From: Pezizomycotina sp. ARF18
Taxonomy: Eukaryota; Ascomycota
Length of the DNA stretch: 64,000 nucleotides
Direction of reading: 5' to 3'
NCBI GenBank assembly: GCA_002224055.1
Contig: AZLU01000063.1
Span: forward strand, 26,689 to 90,688
Part shown: positions 46,899-58,581 of the stretch, piece after piece
Numbering within the stretch: the first letter of the stretch is position 1
Layout: the number at the start of each line of letters is the position of its first letter
Notes under the pieces: model-generated
Seen by the model: only the letters and a program-made list of their open reading frames with translations
What the model was told of the DNA's origin: nothing
Databases searched by the model: none
Translations under genes and position numbers: made by a program

Positions 46899-49285
46899 AT
46901 GGCTCCATTCAGATTCAAGTCCGAAGAAAGTGTTCCGATATCAAACCAAGATATTCTCTCATACATCTTCGATGACGATAATTTGAAAGGGAGGGACCTG
47001 GACAAACCTGTATGCTAAACCCCGTTTCCTATAATATATATAAATTAAAATAGATTAAAAAACAAATAACACGCGGAGTATTAAATTGGATCGTGTCGGA
47101 AGGAGACCACACGTGGGGGTGGAAAAGGTCTTGGACGACCGCAGCGGAATGAGACTCCATACCAACAAATATTGTAATAATGTCATTGCGGCAGAACCGA
47201 CGTCTTTTTATGTTTCAGCTTTATTGGCCCCAAGGCGTTATAGCTTCGAGAATGAACTATACGATGGATATTTGCCAGGATAGTCCGTATGAGTGAACGA
47301 TGGGGTTGACGATGACTTTATGCAGGTTTACGTTGACGCATCCGACGAGAAGAGGACAATATCGACGTGCCAAGCCAGGACTTATATCCGCAAGCTCATC
47401 AAGGGGTTTCGCGCAGCAGGACTGAAAAAAGGCGACTGCGTAAACGTACATTCCTTCAATGATATATTCTATTCTATGGTGGTCTTGGCCGTTATCGGTG
47501 CCGGCGGCGTAATAACTGGCTCGAATCCTTCGTACACGGTCGACGAATTGGTGCACCACTTCAAAGTCGCGCACGTAAAATTTGTCCTCGCCGAACCTGA
47601 CATCATCCAAGGCGCTTCCGAAGCCGCTAAAATCCAAGGGATCCCTCCCGAGAATATCTGGGCATTCAACCCTCTCGGCCAGCCATTGAAACCTGGACAA
47701 AAATCATGGAGCGAACTTATGGAGCGCGGAGAGGATGATTGGGTCCGATTTAACGATGAGAAAACTGCAGAGAAAACCATAGCGGCATTGCTATTTTCAT
47801 CTGGTACCACAGGTCTCCCAAAAGCAGTCCAGCTCACCCACAAGAACTTTATCGCCCAAATTACCCTCGTGAGCGAATATCGAAGCCCTCCTTGGGATGT
47901 GAGTGTACGCCACTCCTCTAGAATGCTGGTTTTAGAGAGTCTGACTTGCTGTTGCAGAGACGGTGGTGTATAGCACTTCCCGTGTTCCACGCCGCGGCTT
48001 TCCCTGGAACGCATATTGGAATGCTACGAACTGGCGCAACCGTATGGCTACTCCGCCGTTTCGATCTCGAGCTGTGGCTGTCCATCATCCAGAACAAGCA
48101 GATTACCGAAATGGCTCTCGTACCGCCAATGGCCATCGCTATCATCATGTCTCCTTTGTCGAAGAAATATTCCTTGAAATCCATCCAAGGAGCCTCCATA
48201 GGCGCGGCACCTTTAGGGCTTGATGCTCAGAATAGGCTGAAAGCTCTTCTCAGCCCGGGCGCCAGAGTTCTTCAGGTCTGGGGCATGACCGAGACTAGGT
48301 CGGTCAATTTCTTCTTCTCCAACGTTGTAGAAGCACTCTTAGACTGACCAATGCTTCTCTCTCTGTCAGCTGTGTGTGTACGAAATTTCCATATCCTGCA
48401 GATGATGATACGGCCAGTGTCGGTCACCTTCTGCCGACAGTGGAAGCGAAGTAAGTATACAACGAGACTATGTTCCATTTTGTTCTTTTCCTAATGCCTT
48501 TTTGTTGCTAAAAACTCGTCCTCCTATGTGTAAAGATTGGTCGACGACGACGGAAAGGATATTACCGCCTACGATGTCCGTGGAGAGATCTGCGTCAAGG
48601 GCCCAACTATCACGAAAGGCTATTTTGAAAATGCGGAGGCAAACGAAACTGCATATGACGACGAGGGCTACTTTAAAACCGGCGATATTGCGTACTGCGA
48701 CGGGAAGACCGGGAAGTGGTATATCGTCGACAGAAAGAAGGAGCTTATCAAAGTTCGCGGGTTCCAAGTGGTAGGTGTATAGTATTTTCTTCCACAACTC
48801 GGTTCTTTTGGTGTTGGGTATCTGACATGTCTGTGCACTCCAGGCTCCCCCAGAGCTAGAAAATGTGCTTCTCGCACACCCCCAAATCGTCGATGCTGCA
48901 GTTATAGGATTAACGGTTCCCACGAGGGACGGCGAGTTACCACGAGCCTACATCGTCCGTCGGCCTGGAGAAGAGGGTAAAAAGCTCACTCCAGAAGACA
49001 TTTTCAGCTACGTTGCCGGTAAAGTTGCAGGCTACAAGCAGCTGAAGGGAGGTATTCGCCTGGTTGACGCGATCCCAAAGAACCCCAGTGGTAAAATATG
49101 TAAGTATCTTCCTGCGACATCTAAATGCTACTCCCGGACCATTGCATCTTCGCAGACAAGAAACAGCTGTTGCTCGCAATTACTTACCTTACCTTTCTCC
49201 ACTAGTGAAACGAATCCTTCGAGAATGGGCCGTGAAGGAAACGAAGAACGGAACCCAGATCGATCAAATCTTCGCCAAGCTTTAG
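46899..49285 (+). CDS. 4-coumarate--CoA ligase-like acyl-CoA synthetase, probably peroxisomal
   Basis: Adenylate-forming enzyme activating a carboxylic acid to its CoA thioester. Exon 1 (46,899-47,009) encodes MAPFRFKSEESVPISNQDIL; a 316-nt intron, long for this window, ends at 47,325. Exon 2 has VNVHSFNDIFYSMVVLAVIG and the AMP-binding loop LLFSSGTTGLPKAVQLTHKN. Exon 3, from about 47,958, has RRWCIALPVFHAAAFPGTHI, IQGASIGAAPLGLDAQNRL and VLQVWGMTET (A5). Later exons give YFKTGDIAYCDGKTGKWYIV and DRKKELIKVRGFQVAPPELE (A8), then GGIRLVDAIPKNPSGKI (A10, catalytic Lys). All six introns keep frame and there are no breaks, about 550 residues. The C-terminus IFAKL ends in AKL, a peroxisomal targeting signal of PTS1 type. 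Substrate cannot be read; fungal relatives act on fatty, phenylpropanoid or secondary-metabolite acids. Confidence 0.9.
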
Positions 49286-50479
49286 AAGAAGAAGAAGAGA
49301 GTTTGTAGAATCTAGAGCTGTCCCGAAAGACGTCTTTGAATATCTAATTGCAACTTCTTCCTTTTGTTCCTCCTTTGTAAAATCTAAGGACCTACGAGTA
49401 TTGGAGCGATCCGTTGAGTCTGTAGACTATACTTTTTAGTTACGGCGATGATAGTTAATAATAGAGCAGTTTGACAAGCAATATTAGAGCTGAGCGTAGA
49501 ATTCTCATGTGATAATTTGAGATTAAGTATATCGGTCTCTCTTCGGCCACTGCCGATATGCATCACTTAGAGGTAAATTTCGGTTAAGACGTTTATTGAG
49601 ATTTGAAAACCGTCCGGATTTATTGGGTCGTACCACGACGTAGCCTTACCGAAAAGGTCTGTGGCGCAAGGAGCAGTCGCGCCTCGGTCGCCGAAGCTCC
49701 CGAGGACAAGCAAGAAAAAAATGAACAAAAAGAGGAAAAGCCATTATTATTATTTAAATTTTTTTTTTTGGTCCCCCTTATCAGGAACAGCTTATAAGCC
49801 AGAAGGAGTGGATGGATGGATGTGTATGAGCTGGATTCTTTCATTGCTTGTCTGCAGCTATCGATTGATAGAATTAATACTCGATGGAATGATACGATAA
49901 ATACTTAATCAATTTCATTTTATCTGGATATATATATATTTTACCTCACAATCTTGGACCAGGGGGTGGTTGGTTTTTGCAGGAAGCCGAAGAACAAGTT
50001 GTAAAAGGAAGGAAGGATCTATCTAACTAAATAAGCTCTCGAACCATACTTAGTTATACAGAGTTGCTAAAATAAAATATATTATTGCCTGACGATAATA
50101 ATATAAACCCTAGCTAGGGTGGGAAAAAGCACATGGGAAAAAAGGGGACAGAAAGTTAAATATCAAGAGCTCCCCCTACGGAAAGGAAAAAAAAAAATAA
50201 ATAAATAAATGGGGAAAATAAAAGCGACATACGCCGAGGAAACTTATACTTTTTAAATCACTCTCTTCCCTCGTCGCCATTCTCAATCACCACCGCGATT
50301 CTCTCTCGTTCTTCTCACGACTAATTGCTACACACTTTCCTTCTCATCCAATTGGCCTGCTCCGTAGCTCCTGGGATTACAAGATCCTCAGCTACTGCTG
50401 ATCTCAGACATCCTCTCATTAACGACTACTAGCCGTCATCAGCGACCAAAAAATCACCACAATCCTTTGCCGCTATTTC

Positions 50480-50506
<27 letters not shown>
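49286..50506. other. ERG1 upstream region
   Basis: Intergenic between two plus-strand genes. AT-rich, with a C/T-rich leader from about 50,260. Small open frames at 49,603-49,900 have no support. It ends in a pure A run reaching the ERG1 ATG. Confidence 0.45.
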
Positions 50507-52227
<1,721 letters not shown>

Positions 52228-52871
52228 AAAACACTCGCATTCTGGTTTTTGTTTCCTTGCTTCGGTTTACATTATTTTTTCTTCCTCCCTTGCTTTTTGT
52301 CGTATATATCTTATGAAAGAGTATGTTTCTAGTTTGTTAAGAGCGTTTGTAATATAAGATCCCCTTTCTCCTGATTCTATTATTTGCGTATAGACGGGTA
52401 TAGTATAGATCATTTTGTCCATACAAAAAATTAAGTTGGCCACGCTTGGCGAGGAAGATATTAAACTTAATCAGGATACCTACGAAGTAATAGTAATGTA
52501 ATAATAGAGAAATATATCATCAAAAATAAAAGCATGATAGTAATGGCCTTTAAGCTCTTTCTAAAAGAAAACAACTGCAGCTGCTAGTTGTATATTGCGT
52601 CCGTATCTTTTCATTCTAGATGAGACAATAGTTGACGCTCTCTAAAAGCATCACTAACTTTTTTTAAAAGCTTTAGCCATTACAAATAAGTACAGAGTTT
52701 CTTTCCAAGTATATCCAAATAAGTTAACTCCCATGAGAGCGCCGTATACGACTTTTTAAATATGAGAAAGGAGAAAACGTGTTTTTAGTCTATAGAGCGA
52801 TTCGTTACTTTTCTGCTGTAATCACTTTTTTGAAGATAGCTGAGATTCGGATCTTGTGAGTGCGATCACTA
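52228..52871. other. Convergent spacer, nothing recognised
   Basis: 3' regions of ERG1 and YSA1. T/A-rich; AATAAA-like sequences near 52,525. No supported gene. Confidence 0.5.
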
Positions 52872-53771
52872 TTATTTGAACAGCTTGAACATCTTGGCGA
52901 TCCTGAAGCCTTCCTGTACATTCGCAATAAAAGTACTTGGTTAGCAAGCTCCTCTAACTTCCTTACAAAGCTGAGAAGAAAGCATTGGGGGAATATCTTA
53001 CTGCTAAAGTCCCAACGCGAGCATCAATAGCACATCCTTCCTCTATTACCCCCCAAAAGAAAATCTCATTAGCAATTCCACCTCCCATCAAAGCTTCCAA
53101 AAAAGGGGGAGTATAGGTAGAACATACTCTCCAACCTCCTACACTCCTCCCACAGATTCTCCACGGGTACCGTAAAGCACTCAATAAACTCATTCTCCTC
53201 CAACTCCTGCTTCGGGTTCTTATTCCTCTCATCCTCCATATCAACCTTAACATGCACGAACCTCAAATTCGTATTGCAAAAGCCGGATCGTTGAACATAA
53301 CGCACGAAACATTACTATTCCCTCCAGTTCCAGTTTCCCCCTCGACGACGGTACCGTGGTATCCCGTTTCTTCTAGTAATTCGCGTACGGCGCAAACTTC
53401 GGGAGTCTCGTTTGGGTCGATTAGGCCAGCGGGTACTTCTATGGTTACTTTTGCGATGGGGGGTCGGTATTGTTTTTGGAGGAGGATGTGGGGTGGGGAG
53501 TTGGGTTTTTGGAGGATGGCGATTATACCGACGCCGTCGATGTCTGCGTTAGCGGGGCGGGTTAGGCGCTCGGAAGATTCCCAGGTACGTTCGACGCCTG
53601 TGGGGTCTTGGTAGGTCGTCCTGCGTGGCTGAGTATTAGCTATGAAAGGAAGCTTCGATGGAAGATTGTGTGTGTATTACTTTAGCAGGCGGACCCAGCG
53701 GGCGTCTTGGGTGTTGAGGGTTCGCGGTTCAGGATCTTCGCGTCCGAGGCTTTGGGAGCTGTCGAAGACAT
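52872..53771 (-). CDS. YSA1: ADP-ribose pyrophosphatase, Nudix family
   Basis: Hydrolyses ADP-ribose to AMP and ribose 5-phosphate in the Ysa1/NUDT5 family. Start at 53,771 gives MSSTAPKASDAKILNREPST and, after one break, TQDARWVRLLK to a donor near 53,680. The core exon has TWESSERLTRPANADIDGVG, IAILQKPNSPPHILLQKQYR and PPIAKVTIEVPAGLID. The Nudix box is GLIDPNETPEVCAVRELLEE followed by TGYHG, matching GX5EX7REUXEEXGU apart from spacing. SNVSCVMFNDPAFAI, then NLRFVHVKVDMEDERNKNP and ENEFIECFTVPVENLWEECR follow. An intron of about 100 nt (52,906-53,003) with GCTAAC precedes the end EGFRIAKMFKLFK, stop at 52,872-52,874. Single-base breaks lie near 53,600, 53,280 and 53,120. Confidence 0.88.
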
Positions 53772-54092
53772 TATAGCTGTTTTCTTCTGGTCCTGTTATC
53801 GATAAGTGGAGGCGGGGTGAAAGTTCTCAGAGTTTCTGATTTAGGCGGACGGGTTAGAGCCGCGAGGTGCTGTTTCAGCTGTGAGGGGTTAAGAAGTAGA
53901 GAATATACAGCTTGCTGAGATTGTGAGTTGTCGTTGTAATGTGAAGTTTGCGAAAATTGTCTTGGAGGAGCTGTTGGTGTTTGTTGGCGGGGAGCGAAAA
54001 AGAAAAGAAGAGAAATTAAAAAAAAAGCAAGTAAATAAATGACGTTGAGATTTCCACGCCGATGTCGAAAGCTAAAAGCTTCTCTATCCCGC
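53772..54092. other. YSA1 upstream region
   Basis: Short spacer with the presumed YSA1 promoter and a 9-A run near 54,020. No gene recognised. Confidence 0.4.
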
Positions 54093-54216
54093 CTAAAGCT
54101 TCCCCCAGCAGCGATCCAACGACGCCTTAGCCGCCACCACAGCCTGAGGGTTGGGGCCCACCTTCATCACTGCCAGGGCCACGCCGCTCGCTAATTCTAA
54201 CCTCCTTCCATCGAAT
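54093..54216 (-). CDS. Possible C-terminal exon of an unrecognised gene
   Basis: A minus-strand frame reads RRLELASGVALAVMKVGPNP then QAVVAAKASLDRCWGKL and stops at 54,093. Its Ala/Val/Leu helical character and good codon texture look like a real protein C-terminus. A second coding-like minus-strand stretch at about 54,600-54,735 (RGAWIDWVLGSYLVAQRLLA) could be an upstream exon, with a roughly 400-nt intron or lost sequence between. I cannot assign a family. Confidence 0.35.
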
Positions 54217-56621
54217 GTTAGAGGGAAACTTCAAACGATCATCATTATAGAGCTCGTGAAGAGCTTCTCATACACATTCTCATGCTTATAATATCAATCA
54301 TCTCTATACACTTACTCAAGTTGGGTATTACAGACTTTCGCACGTGCACTTGAAAATTTCCTCAGAGAACAAGTAAACGATCTAGATATCGATATTTAAA
54401 TCAAACGGCGAGCAATGATCTCTCTGAACGTTGAACATGATTGTCGATTCTTTTAGACTTTTTTCACACACCAATTACCTATTCCTCCCAACACGAAGAT
54501 CTCAAAACGGAAGTCAATACAGAAGATTTAATTCTCCGAATATTCTTCCAGGTTTTTATTCCTTGTTTGTTCTGCTTGTTTGTATTACCCTTTTGTTTCA
54601 TGTCTTTGTGTAAGGTCGATCTCCACGTTTCGCATGAGCAAGCAGCGTGGGCCAGCAGCCTTTGTGCCACGAGGTAGCTACCTAGAACCCAGTCGATCCA
54701 CGCGCCCCGCTGACCATCCTCACCTTCCCCCGTATGCATGTCCCCGTTGGTGATTAGTTGGGTGGCTTTCTCTTGTATGTGTCAAAACGTCGTGTTGGAT
54801 ATTGAGCGCTAGTTTTGGATAAATGTATGCACATGATATAGGTGAATAAACGAGCTCTATAACAATCCAGCAAAAGACTGTATCGAAATTTTCCTCGGAA
54901 ATATTCACAAAAGGAAAAAAGAAAAAAAAAAAAGGAGGGGGGTTTCGAAGAAATACTTGTCATCGAATATCATGTCGTACTCGAAAAAGAGAATGAAAAA
55001 AGAAGGACTGAGCTTTCTATATGCATATTTAACATCATTTTCGGGCCTTATTTTTCAAAAGCTATACATAGAGCCCTACTCTATCAAATGACAACATTTA
55101 TTTAAGCTCTTTCGGTGCCTGAGTCAGAGCTGTAGCGTGTCGAGCCACGGGCGGATTCTGTAATCGAGGGCTGAAAAGATATCATGAAGCGATGTTGATG
55201 CGTCGGATTTTGACAACGAAAGCACCGTCTGATATACGAAACCTCTCTAAGGGGTTGAAGAGAATAGCAGTCAGCATGGGTATTTATAATAGTATATGCA
55301 ATAGAATGAAGCAAATGAATCTGAAGTGGGCAAATATATACAATCAGAATTTCGCTGTGTAGATAATCGCGAACAAAGTGAATAAAACCACATTCAAAGT
55401 TCGGCAACGTCGCAAACAGTGCACCTAAGCAAGATTGAAAATTAAAAGAATATCGACCCCGTACGAATATCCCCAAGCTAGAGTAAGTATACCATCAGGT
55501 TATAATCATCAAGCCTTCTTCCCCAGCCTGTGCTTTAGCTTCACTTCAGACATTAACATTCTCGTCAAAAACCTACAACCTGTAACGTTTTAGAAACTCC
55601 GGATCTGGAATCGAACATCCAAAAGTGGGGAAGCTAGATAGAATGATAATAATAATTATGTATAAGGCCATTCAGCTCTAGGTATTCTCTGACGTTTATG
55701 ATGCAATTGCGCAGCTTCTTTTCTAATCGTTTTATAGAGCCATATAGGAATATACTTCTCATTCCGCGTATCATGATATGAATAGTAGAAAAATTATTGA
55801 TGACTATTAACATTCGTTTATATATAATACAATAGAGTCCCCCACAAGGGTCCAGGTTCGCTCCCGAACGAACTACCTAGTACATGAAAAGTGAAATATG
55901 AGAGAAAAAGTATTTTTATATACATGATTTTGTGTAAAATAGCCATTACTATTACCGTAGTAGGCTCCAGAAGAATCGAACAATATTTTAATGGAAACAA
56001 GGATTTGGGTACTCCCTTTTTCCTAATCCTTGGATCCATGGAAAGATGTTTGTAAGAATATAAATGGTATATACATTGAAGAGGGCCGGCTTTTTGATAA
56101 AAGCCTTACAGGGTTCCCCCGGAAGGATGCTTAAAATTACGGTTATTAAGAAAAAAAAAAATTAAGAGGAAGTGAGCGTAATATGCACTTCGTTAAAAAA
56201 ATGTATCGGCGGTTCCCGAACATGAATACGTATAAGATCTGCTATCTAATACAACGAGTGTCCTGGATATGCTAGCCGTAAGTAATAATGAGATATGTAA
56301 TTTTTTTGTTAATACTTTTTTTTTGTAATTTCCCTCCTCGGGGAGATGACCCAAGAAATAAAGCAAAAGAAATCCCGAAAATGTAACTCCAAGCACACCG
56401 GAATCTCCGGGCTTCGTAAAACGAGATATTTTACTCAAATGTTGTTATTCGAGATGTTTTACACCCCTCAGAAGCCAGAGACTCATGTTCCAAAACTTAA
56501 AAAAAAAAAAAGGCCTATAGCAATACAAACGGAAATTAGGTATGTGATCGTTAGAGGAATATGGTAGCATTAAGAATAGAAAATTTACATGCGAGAAGAA
56601 GAACGAGGAAATATTTCTTTT
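54217..56621. other. Gene-poor AT-rich stretch
   Basis: Only weak candidates: the possible exon near 54,600-54,735, and a 124-codon minus-strand frame at 55,102-55,476 with no family features. A palindromic GGTTCGCTCCCGAACGAAC sequence lies near 55,856. Nothing else supported. Confidence 0.4.
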
Positions 56622-58016
56622 TTAGGGGAGGAAGAGAATATACAACAAGAGGAATATGAGAAGAAATATAATTTTGTTTTTTACACTACTGGCATTGATG
56701 ATGGCATAGAGAAGGCATGGAGAGCACATGCACTTCTCGCTACGAAAATCAAGGACTTCGGGGAGAGGCAACTTGAAGTCTTCCACACAAGGGCTCGAAC
56801 CGCAGCAATAGGGGTCTCCGCAAAAGGCTTGCTCGACATAGGAAGGCAGGTTGCCAAGGAAAGTTGCCCGATCCGAGCTCATGAGCCTTCAAAATTTACC
56901 CAAGGCCCGGGAACCCAGATGTTGGTAAGACGGCCGTGCCGATCATTGAAGCCCTAAAACCTTCTAGCGCTTGGTGCATGGAAGGAGTTGTGGGAGTTGG
57001 AACCGGATGGGGTAGCAATCGTATATATCCGAGATGCGTTGCCCAGATTCAGAAGCGCGACGTTCGTACGTAGATACAAGGGCTGGAATCGAACAGGGAA
57101 GTGCGGGTAAACCGAGGTAAGGATCTGGTGGGTCAGGTTCGAAAGAGGTTGGGGATTGCGNNNNNNNNNNNNNNNNNNNNNNNNNNNNNNNNNNNNNNNN
57201 NNNNNNNNNNNNNNNNNNNNNNNTTCCGGTATGGTTACCTCTCCCTCGAAAGCTCGAGAACTTAGTCGAAACCTGTTTCTATTATCGGCGGTCATGCACT
57301 TGTAGTTGTGGCCAACGCCGGCCCGAACGTACGACTTGTGCGAGTATCGGTAGGTGCAGGCATTGGGAAGGATATCCTTCCACAATGATAATTTTGCTGG
57401 AACCGGAACTAGATTTTCTTATGCTGCTTTTTTGCCAATAGCGCTATCGTCAAAGTTCAGTGTAACCCCAGCGAAGTGGTTTTGAAAAACCTGAAGGGGG
57501 AAACAAGAGTATATCGGCAGCTCTGTCGCTGTTGATGCCGATGATATACACCCGGAAGAGCGTGCGGAAGCTGGTCGCTACATGAGCAGGAACAGAGGAG
57601 ATGCTATCCTTCGAGTTCTTTCTTGTCTTCGACTAAAGGCTGCTCTTGTTTCTGCCTTGTGCGGGGGCTAATAAAGTCCACTTCAATATTCCTAATCCGC
57701 TGGGGGATAACATAGCCGCGCCTTCTCGAGCGATGGAGACGATGTCCCAAGCTCATGTGGAGGTAGGAAAGGAGCTGGGCTGTCGCACTTGGTCCGTCCC
57801 TCTCTCTGGCTGAAGCACTAAGAGGGGGCGAAGGGCCTTGGGTGGTGATCCGGCGTTGAGGTAGACTGGTAAGCGGAGTAGATATGGCGGAACGGTAGGG
57901 CTGAGCAGTTGCAGCTGCGTCATGATCGCAAGAGAACGTGCTGGGAGCGTGTAACTCCGAGGTGTGTTGTAGTTAAAGACACTAGGGAGAAAAGAGTGAG
58001 GAGACACAGAGGCCAC
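56622..58016. other. Unresolved coding-like region flanking an assembly gap
   Basis: GC content and frame texture rise here compared with the flanks, but no single strand or frame wins. Minus-strand stretches include LPSYVEQAFCGDPYCCGSSP (near 56,800), HKSYVRAGVGHNYKCMTADN (near 57,310) and a start-like frame at 57,753-58,016. Plus-strand stretches include ALVVVANAGPNVRLVRVSVG (near 57,290) and VAVDADDIHPEERAEAGRYM (near 57,525). A gene interrupted by the gap, or a decayed one, is likely, but I cannot choose strand or family. Confidence 0.3.
57161..57223. other. Assembly gap, 63 N
   Basis: A run of 63 undetermined bases. The odd length suggests an estimated gap, or two contigs joined by scaffolding, rather than a standard 100-N filler. 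Confidence 0.99.
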
Positions 58017-58072
58017 TGGTGAGACTGGACTTCAGTCACTTCAATAGTTGTCCCGTTTTATAATCCCCTTCT

Positions 58073-58393
58073 TCATTCTCTTTGCAGTAAGATACCTGAC
58101 ATCATCCGTTGCTCTTTCTGCCGAGGCAACAGCAACTGCTTTAATATTTGGTTCTCTCTTTGTGTTTTCTTCTTAGAACCCAGAGTCTTAAAAGACCGAG
58201 GGCAGACCACGACAAGGAACAAAACGGTCAATGCGATCCTGTATGGATGGTAAAATGTTAGAAATCGTAAATTAAACTACTGAATAGCGTCTATTCTGCT
58301 TACTCTTTCTCTCTTTTCTTGTAATTATTTTCTCTAGGTGACGAAAACTTACATGTACTTGATACCAAATCCATTTTCGCCGAAAGAGCCCAT
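58073..58393 (-). CDS. Possible small single-pass membrane protein
   Basis: ATG at 58,393 begins MGSFGENGFGIKYM; a GTAAGT donor at 58,352 and a CATACAG acceptor at 58,239 remove about 114 nt, and exon 2 (58,073-58,238) continues IALTVLFLVVVCPRSFKTLG, one membrane helix, then a basic Lys/Gln/Arg tail, stopping at 58,073-58,075. Total 68 residues. With one base shift the tail instead reads REPNIKAVAVASAERATDDV and YLTAKRMKKG, ending near 58,043, which has equally good texture. Family not recognised; short size keeps confidence low. Confidence 0.4.
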
Positions 58394-58543
58394 GATTGGA
58401 GAATTTATAACTGCCAAAGAATTAACGCGTTGAAGAGATGGCTGACAAAAGGAAATATAGAATTAAAAACCCTATATTTCTTTTCCGTACGTTGTCGTTG
58501 AGAAATTCTTGTAAACGGTTGTTGCTGTTTCGGTTCTCGTATT

Positions 58544-58581
<38 letters not shown>

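Noticed and set aside
46077-49285. Acyl-CoA ligase and membrane protein as the core of a biosynthetic gene cluster.
   Set aside because: Neighbours are NudC, a surface protein and ERG1; there is no polyketide synthase, NRPS, oxidase set or pathway regulator.
55102-55476. Minus-strand 124-codon frame.
   Set aside because: A single AT-rich frame without recognisable motifs; coding texture is weak.
55850-55900. GGTTCGCTCCCGAACGAAC resembling a tRNA T-arm or a palindromic operator.
   Set aside because: No acceptor, D-arm or anticodon arm can be built around it, and it stands alone.
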